Shown here piece by piece: positions 48,485 to 58,733 of a stretch of DNA of 64,000 bases; position 1 is the stretch's first letter, and each line of letters opens with the position of its first letter. The position numbers and the translations under genes are program-made. The stretch spans positions 186,001 through 250,000 of the forward strand of contig NZ_JANBVS010000004.1 of the NCBI RefSeq assembly GCF_024586915.1, read 5' to 3'. This stretch comes from Bradyrhizobium sp. SRS-191. Lineage in GTDB: Bacteria > Pseudomonadota > Alphaproteobacteria > Rhizobiales > Xanthobacteraceae. The notes beneath the pieces are model-generated. The model searched no databases and was not told where the DNA came from. It was given only the letters and a program-made list of their open reading frames with translations.

Positions 48485-50647
48485 TCAGGCCTTCGCTTTC
48501 GCCTCGCGCCGGCGAGCGGTGAGAATGTACTCAGTGTAGCCGTTCGGCTGCGTGCGACCTTCGAACACGAGGTCGCAGGCCGCCTTGAACGCGACGCCGT
48601 CGAATGACGGCGCCATCGGCTGGTACAGCGGGTCGCCGGCATTCTGCTTGTCGACCACGACAGCCATGCGCTTCAGCGAATCCATCACCTGCTCCTTGCT
48701 GACCACGCCGTGGTGCAGCCAGTTGGCGAGGTGCTGGCTGGAGATGCGCAGGGTCGCGCGGTCCTCCATCAGGCCGACATCATGGATGTCCGGCACCTTG
48801 GAGCAGCCGACGCCCTGGTCGATCCAGCGCACGACATAGCCGAGGATGCCCTGGCAATTGTTGTCGATCTCCTGGCGGACGTCGTCCGGCGCCCAGTTCG
48901 AGTTCGAGACGGGGATGGTGAGAATGTCGCCGAGCTTGGCGCGCGGGCCGCCCTTGGTGAGCTCGTCCTGGCGGGCCTTCACGTTGACCTGGTGATAGTG
49001 CAGGGCGTGCAGGGTCGCCGCCGTCGGCGACGGCACCCAGGCCGTGGTGGCGCCCGCCTGCGGATGGCCGATCTTCTGCGCCAGCATGTCCGCCATCTTG
49101 TCCGGCGCCGCCCACATGCCCTTGCCGATCTGGGCATGGCCGGGGAGACCGTCGATCAGGCCCATGTCGACGTTCCAGTCCTCATAGGCCTTGATCCAGG
49201 GCTGCGCCTTCATCTCGTTCTTGCGGATCATCGGACCCGCTTCCATCGAGGTGTGGATCTCGTCGCCGGTGCGGTCGAGGAAGCCGGTGTTGATGAACAC
49301 GATGCGCTTGGAGGCTTGCTGGATGCAGGCCTTGAGGTTGACCGTGGTGCGGCGCTCCTCGTCCATGATGCCGACTTTCATGCTGTTCTCGGGCAGGCCG
49401 AGCAGCTTCTCGACGCGGGCGAACAGCTCGACCGTCAGCGCCACCTCGTCGGGGCCGTGCATCTTCGGCTTGACGATGTAGATCGAGCCGGTGCGGCTGT
49501 TCTTGGTCTTTGAGCTGCCCTTGAGGTCGTGGATCGCCAGCAGGCCGGTCACCGCGGCGTCGAGGATGCCCTCCGGAATCTCTTCGCCGTCAGCGCCGAG
49601 CACGGCGTCGGTGAACATGTGGTGTCCGCAATTCCTGATCAGCAGCAGGCTGCGGCCGTGCAAAGTGAGCGTGCCGCCGGACGGCGTCGTGTAGCTGCGA
49701 TCGCTGTTGAGAGCGCGGGTCAGCGTCTTGCCGCCCTTCTCGAAATCGGCAGACAGCGTGCCGTTCATCAGGCCGAGCGTGTTGCGATAGACCAGCACCT
49801 TGTCCTCGGCGTCGACGGCGGCGACCGAGTCCTCCATGTCGAGGATGGTCGAGACCGCGGCCTCCAGGATCATGTCGGAGACGCCGGCCGGATCGTCCTT
49901 GCCGATGACGTGGCTGCGGTCGATCACGACCTCGATGTGCAGGCCGTTGTTGGCCAGCAGGATCACGGAGGGCGCCTCGGCCGAACCCTGGTAGCCGGCG
50001 AACTGCGCGGCATCCTTCAGCGCGGTGGCGTTGCCGCTCTTCAGCTTGGCTGAAAGTTGTCCGGCGATGACGCTGTAGGCGGTCACGTCGGTGTGGCTGC
50101 CGGTGGCGAGCGGCGCGGCGGCGTCGAGGAAGGCCTTGGCCTTGGCAATCACCTTGTCGCCGCGGCCCTTGTTGTAGCCACGGCCGGCCTCGCCCGGATC
50201 ATGCGGGATGGCGTCAGTGCCGTAGAAAGCGTCGTACAGCGAGCCCCAGCGCGCGTTCGCCGCGTTCAGGGCGTAGCGGGCGTTGGTCAGCGGCACCACC
50301 AGCTGCGGGCCGCAGATCTTGCCGATCTCGTCGTCGACATTGGCGGTCTCGACCTTGTGGGTCGCCGGCTCGGGCAGCAGGTAGCCGATCTCCTTCAGGA
50401 ACGCCGTGTAGGCGCCGAGATCGAAGGCCTTGCCCTTGTTGGCGAGGTGCCAGGCGTCGACCTTGTCCTGCAGGGCATCGCGAAAAGCGAGCAGCTCGCG
50501 ATTCCTGGGGCCGAGATCGCGCAGGATCGCCGCCACGCCGGCCCAGAACGCGTCCGGATCGATCCCGGTCTTCGGCGCCGCCTCCTTGGCGATGAAGTCG
50601 AACAGAACGGGGGCGATCTTCAGTCCATGGGCGTCGATACGGGTCAT
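48485..50647 (-). CDS. glcB: Malate synthase G
   Basis: 720 residues from ATG 50647 ([19 protein letters not shown]), the normal GlcB length; a longer upstream frame was rejected. It condenses glyoxylate and acetyl-CoA to malate. Motifs: [43 protein letters not shown] (active-site acid and Mg region), [15 protein letters not shown] and [21 protein letters not shown] CoA segment (GATTAWVP). Stands alone. Confidence 0.96.
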   Translation of the reverse strand: MTRIDAHGLKIAPVLFDFIAKEAAPKTGIDPDAFWAGVAAILRDLGPRNRELLAFRDALQDKVDAWHLANKGKAFDLGAYTAFLKEIGYLLPEPATHKVETANVDDEIGKICGPQLVVPLTNARYALNAANARWGSLYDAFYGTDAIPHDPGEAGRGYNKGRGDKVIAKAKAFLDAAAPLATGSHTDVTAYSVIAGQLSAKLKSGNATALKDAAQFAGYQGSAEAPSVILLANNGLHIEVVIDRSHVIGKDDPAGVSDMILEAAVSTILDMEDSVAAVDAEDKVLVYRNTLGLMNGTLSADFEKGGKTLTRALNSDRSYTTPSGGTLTLHGRSLLLIRNCGHHMFTDAVLGADGEEIPEGILDAAVTGLLAIHDLKGSSKTKNSRTGSIYIVKPKMHGPDEVALTVELFARVEKLLGLPENSMKVGIMDEERRTTVNLKACIQQASKRIVFINTGFLDRTGDEIHTSMEAGPMIRKNEMKAQPWIKAYEDWNVDMGLIDGLPGHAQIGKGMWAAPDKMADMLAQKIGHPQAGATTAWVPSPTAATLHALHYHQVNVKARQDELTKGGPRAKLGDILTIPVSNSNWAPDDVRQEIDNNCQGILGYVVRWIDQGVGCSKVPDIHDVGLMEDRATLRISSQHLANWLHHGVVSKEQVMDSLKRMAVVVDKQNAGDPLYQPMAPSFDGVAFKAACDLVFEGRTQPNGYTEYILTARRREAKAKA

Positions 50648-50895
50648 GATGAGACGTTTCTCTCGAATAAGGGCGACGTTGCGCGTGTCCGGAATGCTGA
50701 AATGGCCGCCTCTGAGGCGGCTTGTGCAGTGCATTTAGCGCCAAAGCGGGGGCCAAGGAAGGGGGGAGGGGTATCGCAGTTGGTCGGGGGAGGGGCAGGG
50801 CGGGTGGACCGGGGCGCTCTGGGAACAGCCAACAACCGTCGGCCGCCGCATTTGATCCTGCCGCCATCCTCTTCGCCGTCATCACCAGGCACCGC

Positions 50896-50981
50896 CGTCA
50901 TTGCGAGGAGCGAAGCGACGAAGCAATCCGGGCTGCCGCCGCGGAGACAGTCTGGATTGCTTCGCTTCGCTCGCAATGACG
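50896..50981. repeat. Palindromic element (CGTCATTGCGAG type)
   Basis: The arms CGTCATTGCGAGGAGCGAAG... and ...CTTCGCTCGCAATGACG pair almost perfectly, including a central GAAGCAATCC / GGATTGCTTC. This is a typical Bradyrhizobium-type REP palindrome. Confidence 0.88.
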
Positions 50982-51067
50982 CCTGAGGATACATCTTGCT
51001 GCCTATTTGGAACGTGCATTTGCGGACAGCTGTCCGCGTCCTCGCGGCGCGCGTTCGCGTCCGAGCT

Positions 51068-51523
51068 TTGCAAGTGGCTCGCCCCTCGAAACGAGAGGCG
51101 CAGGGAAGGCCGGGTGCAGGCTGCACCCATGGCCCGCCTGCAGAAAAAGAATGCAGGCGGCAGTCACCACAGGTACGAGCCGGACATCCGGCCTTCCCTG
51201 CGCGATGGATTGACGGTTGCTCCGTGGTCTCCCCGGTGCCCGGGCTTGTGGTCACCGTTGCCCGCGCGACGCGTTGGCGTCATCGCCGGCGTGGCATCAG
51301 CATCGGGATGCCAGAACCCCACGGCTTGGCCGTGCGCCCCGGGACTGTCCGTCGACATGAATGAACACGCCGCAGCCCGAAACGCCCACCGCATCCCGCA
51401 CCCGACGTCCGTGACGGTCGCGAAACGTCCCTCGTGTGGGACGGGATGGGGAGAGATAAGCATGATTTCGGAAAAAATGAAAGATAAATATTTCTTCGGC
51501 GGGGACTGGACGGGGCAAATCAG
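51068..51523 (-). repeat. Dispersed repeat, copy 2 (inverted relative to copy 1)
   Basis: Reverse-complement relative of 4211-4670. The ends pair as GCGCAGGGAAGGCCGGGTG here against CACCCGGCCTTCCCTGCGC there. About 46 kb separates the copies, so they could recombine to invert the segment between them, though divergence (roughly a quarter to a third of bases) makes that unlikely. Confidence 0.7.
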
Positions 51524-51619
51524 GTTGAGGTGCCAGGTGAATTCGGGTTTGCTGAGCAGCAGATTTGAGGGTGCTGGCGCGACGTTGCAGGGCGAGACCG
51601 ATACAAGGAGGTAGGCAGG

Positions 51620-51919
51620 ATGCAGGCGGCCGTGAGGGAGCTTCTGGCACTGGGTGCTCTGCCGCATTCGCATGTTGCGGATGTCGAGACTCTGAAGAAA
51701 ATCGAGGGATTGCTGCTGAAGGTCGAGCAGCCGATCTGCGAGGAGGATGCAGAAGCTCTGGTCAGCTTATTGGGGCCCGACGACTGCTTTGGCTTGGCAT
51801 GGACGCTTGTTCACCTCATCGAAACCGCCCCAGGTTGGCCTCTTGAAGGTTCGCTTGAGGCGCAGCCTGGACGATGGACCGAGCTATTGAAGGCCAGATC
51901 GTCTGGTTCGCGCAGTTGA
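51620..51919 (+). CDS. Hypothetical protein
   Basis: 99 residues, acidic, Leu-rich, predicted helical. The ATG has an almost ideal AAGGAGG seven bases upstream. Residues 58-75 (FGLAWTLVHLIETAPGWP) are hydrophobic but not a clear membrane segment. No family recognised; the spacing and codon usage support a real gene. Confidence 0.6.
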   Translation: MQAAVRELLALGALPHSHVADVETLKKIEGLLLKVEQPICEEDAEALVSLLGPDDCFGLAWTLVHLIETAPGWPLEGSLEAQPGRWTELLKARSSGSRS

Positions 51920-52035
51920 TGATTCCTCAAGGAGGAGGCGCCCCGGTCCCCGCGCAGCGTCGGGGGCGTCTACGGGCCGACTCCCCCTCTGAACGTGTCC
52001 AATGCTAGAATTCGCCCAACCATCGGATCGCGTCG

Positions 52036-52638
52036 ATGCAGATTGCAGTTCATGACCGCGCAGGCCGGATGTCAGCCTCGGAGTTCCGCAGCTTCCAGGC
52101 GCGGCGGCCGGATCACGAGCGCTGGGAGTTGGTCGGAGGCGTGGCCATGATGATGACCCCGCCGACCATCGCGCACAACCGGATCGCCAGCAATCTCGAA
52201 CGACTGCTGAACGATACGCTGGCGCGGCATGCGCCTGCGTGGCTTCCCACTCAACGGCCCAGGCTCGATCTCGGCACAGGTGATTTCAGGCCTGAGCCGG
52301 ACGTCGGCGTGATCGACGCCGAGTATGATCCCGGTCAGCGTTTCGTCGACAAGGCTTATCTGCTCGCGGAGGTAATCTCCGACACCGACGAGGTGATCGT
52401 GCCAGGCACCGACCGGCGCTGGATCGAAGTCAAGCGCGAGCTGTATCGCGCGCATCCGCATTGTCTCGCCGTGCTCGTCATCGCCCAGGACCGGATGGGG
52501 GTCTCCCTCGACCTCCGCAGCGAAGGCGGATGGACGTCGACCACGCTCGACGCCGCGGACGATCTGTCGTTGCCGGGATTTGGTCTGATCTGTCGCGTCG
52601 CCGATCTCTACGAACGAACGCCCGTGTCGCGCAACTAG
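52036..52638 (+). CDS. Uma2 family endonuclease-like protein
   Basis: 200 residues, DUF820/Uma2 with a PD-(D/E)xK-type core: FRPEPDVGVID (D89), LLAEVISDTD (E112) and IEVKRELYR (ExK ending K133). The N-terminal helix (MSASEFRSFQARRPDHERWELVGG) is typical. Cyanobacterial and rhizobial members are numerous; their biological role is unclear. Confidence 0.85.
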   Translation: MQIAVHDRAGRMSASEFRSFQARRPDHERWELVGGVAMMMTPPTIAHNRIASNLERLLNDTLARHAPAWLPTQRPRLDLGTGDFRPEPDVGVIDAEYDPGQRFVDKAYLLAEVISDTDEVIVPGTDRRWIEVKRELYRAHPHCLAVLVIAQDRMGVSLDLRSEGGWTSTTLDAADDLSLPGFGLICRVADLYERTPVSRN

Positions 52639-52671
52639 GTCGTAGACTTGCGCCCTGTCGCTAGAATCCCA

Positions 52672-52692
52672 CAAGGGGAGAGGGCGCAGTCA
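52672..52692 (+). repeat. Fragment of the 4811-4967 palindrome
   Basis: Twenty-one bases identical to one end of the large palindromic element at 4954-4974 (AAGGGGAGAGGGCGCAGT core), directly after the Uma2 gene. A decayed copy. Confidence 0.6.
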
Positions 52693-52784
52693 TGGGCAGC
52701 GCGCTTGTATTTGACGTCTGGCCTCCGCACGAATGTGGATGATTCAACGCGGCATGAGCTGACTGGACGAGTGGAAACAGCGCG

Positions 52785-53261
52785 CTAGGCCCAGGCCAGG
52801 CTGCACGCGGCGGCTCGCTCGTCGTCGCTGCCCTGGATCGCGTCAGCGCCTAGTCGCTTCGCGGTGACGTGCTCGCGCCGACGGCGGACGCCACGGATCG
52901 ACGACATCAGAGCGTGAGGGAGCTGTACGATCCGATGGGCGGTCTGCCTGACGACGAACAGGATCGTGGTGACACGGCTGAGGATGCCGATCAGCACCAG
53001 CACCGAGAAGATGTCGATATAGGCCACGATGTCGCCGACGAGCATCAACTCGGGAGGGATCGGAATGCGATGATAATAGGCGATGATGAGAATGACGACG
53101 GGGATGAGAGCGATGATCCTGCGCAGCGTCAGGCGGTCCAGCAGCGCTGCGAGTTGCACAACCAGCACCTCCCACAGCCAGTGGCCCAGCAGGGCAGGCT
53201 TGTCGATCGTCCAGGTTCGCCACAGCGACTTCCACATCCCGGGCTCCCGATTCATCCCCAT
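52785..53261 (-). CDS. Hypothetical membrane protein
   Basis: 158 residues. Hydrophobic segments at about 25-42 (LLGHWLWEVLVVQLAALL), 49-64 (IIALIPVVILIIAYYH) and 73-103 (MLVGDIVAYIDIFSVLVLIGIL), followed by a basic tail (RRRREHVTAKR). No family recognised. Confidence 0.6.
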   Translation of the reverse strand: MGMNREPGMWKSLWRTWTIDKPALLGHWLWEVLVVQLAALLDRLTLRRIIALIPVVILIIAYYHRIPIPPELMLVGDIVAYIDIFSVLVLIGILSRVTTILFVVRQTAHRIVQLPHALMSSIRGVRRRREHVTAKRLGADAIQGSDDERAAACSLAWA

Positions 53262-53342
53262 CGCGCAGGTTCGCAGCGCATGATAGCATGAATCGACTGT
53301 GACGTCCGTCGCACGCTACACCACCTGGATCACTTGGGCGCG

Positions 53343-53828
53343 ATGCAAACGATCGACCGTCTTGCTGCTTACACGTATCGACCCCGCATCATTTCGTTTC
53401 TTGGCGCACGAACGAGCGGCCGTTGGTCGGTCAAGATCCACGTCATCACCATCGTTCGCGATGTGCCGGGGCTCGTGGACATCGTGGAAGCCGGCTGGAG
53501 CAAGAGCGCTTCCGTTCTGCGCGACCTGCCCGAGACCGACGTCGATACCAATATCGGCTTCATCACGCTGCATGTCGGCCTTGCCGGCGTGTGGCTGCTC
53601 ATCGACCGCTGGGAGGATGGCGACATCCTCCGTCATCATCACTTCAAAGCCTCATTGGACGATCCCACGCGGTTCTTGGACGTCAGCTCCGATCACTATG
53701 GCCCTTGCGTCTGGGAGCTCGCGGTGCAGGCGCATGAGCGCCAAGCCTGGATTGCCGATGTCCTGGCGAACAAATCCGGTCCCAATATCGTCTCGTATTT
53801 GCAGAAAGGACTGAACGCCGAACTTTGA
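53343..53828 (+). CDS. Hypothetical protein
   Basis: 161 residues from ATG 53343; a TTG at 53334 adds three codons. Soluble, mixed alpha/beta; a mid segment GFITLHVGLAGVWLLIDRWEDGDIL is the most regular. Ends near SGPNIVSYLQKGL. No family recognised. Confidence 0.6.
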   Translation: MQTIDRLAAYTYRPRIISFLGARTSGRWSVKIHVITIVRDVPGLVDIVEAGWSKSASVLRDLPETDVDTNIGFITLHVGLAGVWLLIDRWEDGDILRHHHFKASLDDPTRFLDVSSDHYGPCVWELAVQAHERQAWIADVLANKSGPNIVSYLQKGLNAEL

Positions 53829-53937
53829 GGCCGCTGTCGCTGATCGCGCTCGAGCGATATCTGACCGTGGGAACGCGCCGCCTTCGGCGTCGCATTGTGC
53901 AACCTGCGGATCTTGCGTGTCCCGCGAGCGTCGCGCG

Positions 53938-54711
53938 CTACAGCGCCCCCGACGTCACCAGGCCGAATTTCAGCCACGCCGAGGGCGGCACGTCGGTCGG
54001 GCGTTTGCGGTCGGCCCAATTGCGGTCGACGATGTCCAGGATTCCTGGGTCGATGCCCATCTCGCGCAGATAGAGTCGAGCCTGCCCACTGTAATAGGTG
54101 GTCAGGCCAGCGCGGTGCTCGGCGGAGACATTGGGCGCGAGCCGGTTGCGGATCTCCGTGCCGACCAGTTCGACACTCGCGTCGGGCGGCAGGCTGCGGT
54201 GGACGCCGCCGGCCAGCATCAGAAAGCAGGACATCTCGCACAGCATCCGCGAGGCATCGAGCGTGGCGTCGAAGGGGCCGCCCGCGCGCTTCAGCGCCAG
54301 GCAATCGGTTCTCGACTTGTCGCGGCAGGCCTCCACCTGCGTGCGGCCGACGCCGGCATCGATGCCGCGGCTGCGCAGGATGCGACCCATGCTGACAGCG
54401 ACGTCGAGATCGGCGTCTCCGCGAGAGTGGATGATCACGGGAAGCTTGCGGCCGGACTGGCGGTCGAGGATCGCGATCAGGCGCTTGAACGTGTCGAACC
54501 GGATCGTGCCTTCGGCCGCGATCCAGTCGGCGCAGCCCGGACCGCAGGCGTCGCGCGGACCATGCGCAACGTAGAAGATCATCGCATCAGGCAGCGCGCC
54601 AAATTCGGCGATCGGCGCCGGTGGCGTGGTTGACGGCTGAGCTTTTGATGGACTCGCGATGACCATCGTCATCGCGACAATCAACATTGTTCGAAACGGT
54701 CGCGCGGCCAT
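53938..54711 (-). CDS. Exported protein, COG3904-like (ClpP-fold)
   Basis: 257 residues with a signal peptide ending near SKAQ. After IAAEGTIRFDTF it has VIIHSRGDADLDVAVSMGRILRSRGIDAGVG and CEMSCFLMLAGGVHRSL, which resembles the crotonase/ClpP-like periplasmic COG3904 group with the serine-type site degraded or substituted by C-E-M-S-C. Function unknown. Confidence 0.65.
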   Translation of the reverse strand: MAARPFRTMLIVAMTMVIASPSKAQPSTTPPAPIAEFGALPDAMIFYVAHGPRDACGPGCADWIAAEGTIRFDTFKRLIAILDRQSGRKLPVIIHSRGDADLDVAVSMGRILRSRGIDAGVGRTQVEACRDKSRTDCLALKRAGGPFDATLDASRMLCEMSCFLMLAGGVHRSLPPDASVELVGTEIRNRLAPNVSAEHRAGLTTYYSGQARLYLREMGIDPGILDIVDRNWADRKRPTDVPPSAWLKFGLVTSGAL

Positions 54712-54855
54712 CGGCCTTCCCCCAGCATCCCCGCCGCGATTGTCGCCGCGGGGGCGTGGTCGTGCAAGGGGTGGCGTGCACGTGCTTGAGGAAGGCGAGA
54801 ATGCAATTGGCGAACGACATTGTGTCGCCCGCCACTGCCGTCCGCTTCAACGATC

Positions 54856-55224
54856 TTACTGATAACGCCCGTTGGCGCGCGCGTTGTCGTATTTCACGCG
54901 GGCGCGCTGCTCGGGGGTGACGCAGGTGGTGTCGCCGTCATAGGCCTCGCGCCAGACGTAGCCTGGGCGGCAGGTCCTGCTGCCGTAGGTGCGATCGGTG
55001 GCGCTGACGCGGTTGCCGGCCTGGCGGTTGTCGAGCGCGGCGCGGGCGCGCTGGTCCGGCGTCACGCAGGTGTGGTCGCCGGGATAGGCCTCACGCCAGA
55101 CGTAGCCGATCTTGCAGGTGTCGGGGCCGTAGGCGCCGCCGGCCTGGGCCTGGGACATCGCGCCGAGGCCGGAGATGATCAGGGACAGGGCGAAGCCGAT
55201 GGTCGTGAGGATGGAGCGCGACAT
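54856..55224 (-). CDS. Exported protein with two tandem VWREA repeats
   Basis: 122 residues. A signal peptide (SILTTIGFALSLIISGLGAMSQAQA) is followed by two copies of a unit of about 35 residues: CKIGYVWREAYPGDHTCVTP then CRPGYVWREAYDGDTTCVTP, each followed by RARxxxDN. Four cysteines per protein fit paired disulfides. The start at 55224 is favoured because a longer frame precedes the signal. No function known. Confidence 0.8.
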   Translation of the reverse strand: MSRSILTTIGFALSLIISGLGAMSQAQAGGAYGPDTCKIGYVWREAYPGDHTCVTPDQRARAALDNRQAGNRVSATDRTYGSRTCRPGYVWREAYDGDTTCVTPEQRARVKYDNARANGRYQ

Positions 55225-55502
55225 GATGATCTCCGTGAATGTTTGAACGAGGTGTGGTCGATGGCCGGTGTGTGAATGGGTTTCCGCCGCGCTCCGCGTC
55301 GGACTTCGCGGCGGTGATGCGCTGATGTGTAGGAGCGCGTGCCGAGGACCACCGTGACCGCGGTCACGCAAGTGCGGCCTGCCGTTCCCAATCGCGACAC
55401 ACCTGCGCAGCACTCGCGCTCTGCTTGCGCCGACTCATTGCCCCCGCTCAGTCCCACTTCAGACGTAAAGGCTATCGATAACGACTTGCATCTATGGGGT
55501 GC

Positions 55503-55512
55503 GGGGGGGGGG
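55503..55512 (+). repeat. Ten-G homopolymer before the cytochrome gene
   Basis: An uninterrupted run of ten G (after GTGC), 9 bases before the ATG at 55522 and overlapping the ribosome-binding region. Runs of this length slip during replication in many bacteria. Confidence 0.85.
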
Positions 55513-55521
55513 AGACGGGTG

Positions 55522-56523
55522 ATGGCGTTCACTGGGCTCAAGTCGGTCGTCCTGTGTTTGAGCCTGCTCGCGCTGCCGGCGCTCGCAGCCGATCTGTCGA
55601 CCGCTCCCTACATCCGCGCGGTCGAGAAGAAGCCGTCGCTGCTGCAGATGCTGGCGGCTGCGTGGAGGCCGAAATCCGTGCATGCCGCTGCGGCGCCGAC
55701 GCCGGCGCAGACAGCGAGGACCCGGCATGCGGCCGCGGCGCCGCGCAAGCCGAAGGCTCCGCCCGCTGCTACGGCGGCGCCGGAGACGCCGGTCGCGCAG
55801 CCGGTGACCGTCGGTGCGGCCGCGACGCCGCCGGCACAGCTCTCGGAGGTCGAGCTCGCGGCCAAGGGGCTGCTGCTGTTCAACGATGCGAGCCTGTCGG
55901 GCGGCAGCAAGGCGTCCTGCGCCACTTGTCATTTCTCGACCGGGCACACCAACAACAAGACCTATGTCGGGCTCGACGTCGTCGCCGACGGCGATCCGAA
56001 TGGCCGGAATACGCCGACCTTGTGGGGCGTCGGCGAGCGCTCGGTGTTCGGCTGGCAGGGCCAGGCGGCGACGCTCGAGGACAGCATCCGCGGCATCATC
56101 GTCAACCGCATGAAGGGGCCGGAGCCGTCGCCGGAGACGCTGGCGGCGCTGGTTGCCTATGTCCGCACCCTGAACTATCCGGCGAATTGGCAGGTCAAGG
56201 AGGACGGCACGCCGCGGCCGGATGCGAGCGCCGCGGTCAAGCGCGGCTTCGATCTGTACGTTGGCGACGGCGGCTGCGGCACCTGCCACCAGCTGCCGAG
56301 CTTCGACAAGAAGAGCAAGGACGACATCGGCACCGGCGGCAAGTTCAAGGTGCCGACCCTGCACGCGGCGGCATCGACCGCGCCGTATTTCCACGACGGC
56401 CGCACGGCCTCGCTGCGCGACGCAGTCAAGCTGATGTGGGAGTTCTACGCCAAGAAGATGGAGTCGCGGCTGCCGACCGAGGCCGAGCTCGACGATCTCA
56501 CCGCCTATGTCGGCGCGCTGTGA
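55522..56523 (+). CDS. Di-heme cytochrome c / MauG-CcpA-like protein
   Basis: 333 residues. A signal peptide (ALA near 22) is followed by an Ala/Pro-rich linker of about 60 residues. Two CxxCH heme sites are at C133-H137 (CATCH) and C252-H256 (CGTCH). The late PYFHDGR is the MauG/CcpA peroxidase-family segment. Periplasmic, probably peroxidase or electron carrier. ATG 55522; an in-frame upstream extension crosses the G-tract. Confidence 0.85.
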   Translation: MAFTGLKSVVLCLSLLALPALAADLSTAPYIRAVEKKPSLLQMLAAAWRPKSVHAAAAPTPAQTARTRHAAAAPRKPKAPPAATAAPETPVAQPVTVGAAATPPAQLSEVELAAKGLLLFNDASLSGGSKASCATCHFSTGHTNNKTYVGLDVVADGDPNGRNTPTLWGVGERSVFGWQGQAATLEDSIRGIIVNRMKGPEPSPETLAALVAYVRTLNYPANWQVKEDGTPRPDASAAVKRGFDLYVGDGGCGTCHQLPSFDKKSKDDIGTGGKFKVPTLHAAASTAPYFHDGRTASLRDAVKLMWEFYAKKMESRLPTEAELDDLTAYVGAL

Positions 56524-56601
56524 CGCGGCTTGAGCTCCAATCGTCGCCGCGGCGATGCCTCGTCGAAGACGGCGCTCCTCGTTTTCACGGAATGTCGGTT
56601 C

Positions 56602-56709
56602 CCCTCACCCTGAGGAGCTCGCCGAAGGCGAGCGTCTCGAAGGGCGAGGCCACAGTGGGGCCTCGTGGTTCGAGACGCCCGCCTTTGGGCGGGCTCCTCA
56701 CCATGAGGG
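56602..56709. repeat. Palindromic element (CCCTCACCCTGAGG type)
   Basis: Arms CCCTCACCCTGAGGAGC and GCTCCTCACCATGAGGG pair with three mismatches; an inner pair GCGTCTCGAA / TTCGAGACGC adds structure. It lies between convergent cytochrome and cysNC genes. Confidence 0.82.
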
Positions 56710-56800
56710 TCAGCTCCGAAGCCGGAGCTGCAAATTGGGTATGAAGGACGGTTTGGGTCAGACTGTCGCTCCAGGCGTTGGGAGCCTGAAGCGGCAGACG

Positions 56801-58717
56801 TCAGATATTCGCGCCGAGGTCGGCGATGTCGTCGAACAGCACGCCGGTCTTCGCCAGCAGTGCTTCCAGCTCGTCGGTGGCGTCGGCGATGCCGCGGGTG
56901 GCGGTGTCGAGCACCAGCTCGGCGTCCAGCGGCGGCTCGTAGTCGGTGCCGATGCCGGTGAAGTTCTGCAAGTTGCCGGCGCGGGCCTTGGCGTAGTGGC
57001 CCTTGGGATCGCGGCTCTCGCAGATCTCGGCCGCGGTGGCGACGTAGATCTCGCGGAACAGATCGCCGGCGACGCGGCGCGCGGCGGCACGGTCCTCGCG
57101 CGCCGGCGACACCGCGGCGACGATCGCGATGTGGCCGTTGCGGGCGAGATGGGTCGCGACCTCGGCGAGGCGGCGGATGTTCTCGGCGCGGTCTTCCGGC
57201 GTGAATCCGAGATCCTTGTTGAGGCCGGCCCGCACGGTGTCGCCGTCGAGCAGCACGGGCGCGCCGCCGCGGCTGAACAGCCGCCGTTCCAAGGCACGGG
57301 CGAGCGTCGACTTGCCGGCGCCGGGCAGGCCGGTCATCCAGACCACCGCGCCCTTGTGGCGATAGCGGTCGGCGCGCTCCTGCGGCTGCAGCGCGGATTC
57401 CACCGGCATGATGTCGACGGGAGCGGCGCGCTTGCCGGCCGCGATCGACAGTACCAGACCGCCGCCGGCGATGCGGCCCTGCACCTCGATGACGAGGCGG
57501 CCGGTGCGCGCGTTCTCGGTGTAGGGATCGACGGCGACCGGCTGGGTCAGCGCGATCTCGATCTCGCCGACATGGTTGCGCGCGATGGAGGCGTTCTCTT
57601 CGTTCGACAGCGAGCCCGGATCGACCGCCTTCTCGATCGCGACCACGCTGCCGCGCGCCTCGCGGGTGCCGAGCCGGACCAGAATGCTGTCCCCCTTGGC
57701 GAGCGGCTGGTCGTGCAGCCAGAAGATGCGGGCGTGCAGCCGGCGCGCCGCCTGCGGCTCGCGGCCGACATGGGCGATGACGTCGCCGCGCTCGATGAAC
57801 AGCTCGCGGTCGAGCGTGATGCCGACCGAGCGGCCGGCGCCTTGCGCCGTGGTCACCGGCGTCTGCGGCCAGCCCTCGACGGTCCTGATCTTCGCGATCT
57901 TGCCGGCCGGCATGATCACGATCTCGTCGCCGGTGCGCAGCTCGCCGGCCTCGACGCGGCCGGCAACGATGCGGCGGTCGTCGAACTTGTAGATCGCCTG
58001 CACCGGCAGGCGCAGCGGCAAGCTGGACAGCGGCTTCGCCGGCTCGAGGCCGTCGAGCGCCTCGACCACCGTCGGGCCCTTGTACCAGCCGATGCGTGAG
58101 GTGAGCGCTGCCACGCCGTCGCCGTCGCGGGCGGAGATCGGAATGACCGCGACGGGTTTCACGCCGAGGCCCTCGAGGTGTGCCGAGATCTCGGCCTTGA
58201 TGTCGTTGAAACGCGCTTCGCCGAAATCGACGCGGTCCATCTTGTTGACGACCACGGCGACTTGGCGGACGCCGAGCAGATGCAGGAGATAGCCGTGGCG
58301 GCGGGTCTGGTCGCGCACGCCTTCGAGTGCGTCGATGATCAGCACCGCGCCGTCGGCCTGCGAGGCGCCGGTGATCATGTTGCGCAGGAACTCGGCATGG
58401 CCGGGCGCGTCGATCAGCACGACCTCGCGCGCATTGGTGCGGAAGCGGATCTGGGTGGTGTCGATGGTGATGCCCTGGTCGCGCTCGGTCTGCAGCGCGT
58501 CGAGCAGGAACGACCATTCGAACGGCATGCCGCGGCGGGCCGAGACGGCCTGCAGCATCTCCAGCTTGCCGTCGGGCAGGCTGCCGGTCTCATGCAAGAG
58601 GCGACCAACCAGGGTCGATTTGCCGTGGTCGACATGGCCGACGATGACGATGCTGACCTGCGGACGGGTGGTGCCGTTCGGCGTGGCGGGAGCAGCGGAC
58701 GGGACTCTCATGTTCAT
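56801..58717 (-). CDS. cysNC: Sulfate adenylyltransferase subunit 1 / APS kinase fusion
   Basis: 638 residues, ATG 58717 (GAGGTC upstream) or 58711. The N-terminal CysN GTPase (about 25-430) has [16 protein letters not shown] and NKMD. The C-terminal CysC APS kinase (about 445-630) has [18 protein letters not shown] and [15 protein letters not shown]. With CysD it makes APS and then PAPS from sulfate. Both halves intact. The 17-base gap to cysD indicates an operon. Confidence 0.95.
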   Translation of the reverse strand: MNMRVPSAAPATPNGTTRPQVSIVIVGHVDHGKSTLVGRLLHETGSLPDGKLEMLQAVSARRGMPFEWSFLLDALQTERDQGITIDTTQIRFRTNAREVVLIDAPGHAEFLRNMITGASQADGAVLIIDALEGVRDQTRRHGYLLHLLGVRQVAVVVNKMDRVDFGEARFNDIKAEISAHLEGLGVKPVAVIPISARDGDGVAALTSRIGWYKGPTVVEALDGLEPAKPLSSLPLRLPVQAIYKFDDRRIVAGRVEAGELRTGDEIVIMPAGKIAKIRTVEGWPQTPVTTAQGAGRSVGITLDRELFIERGDVIAHVGREPQAARRLHARIFWLHDQPLAKGDSILVRLGTREARGSVVAIEKAVDPGSLSNEENASIARNHVGEIEIALTQPVAVDPYTENARTGRLVIEVQGRIAGGGLVLSIAAGKRAAPVDIMPVESALQPQERADRYRHKGAVVWMTGLPGAGKSTLARALERRLFSRGGAPVLLDGDTVRAGLNKDLGFTPEDRAENIRRLAEVATHLARNGHIAIVAAVSPAREDRAAARRVAGDLFREIYVATAAEICESRDPKGHYAKARAGNLQNFTGIGTDYEPPLDAELVLDTATRGIADATDELEALLAKTGVLFDDIADLGANI

Positions 58718-58733
58718 GACCTCGCGCTCCGCT

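Larger units (their letters stand above)
50648..51619. other. Gene-free stretch with repeats upstream of malate synthase
   Basis: About 970 bases without a convincing protein gene. Contains the malate synthase upstream region, a palindromic element (50896-50981) and a copy of the dispersed repeat (51068-51523). The frames found inside are low-complexity artefacts. Confidence 0.7.

Noticed and set aside
46206..48539. A 777-codon open frame on the plus strand
   Set aside because: Antisense to the methyl-accepting chemotaxis protein, with low-complexity composition.
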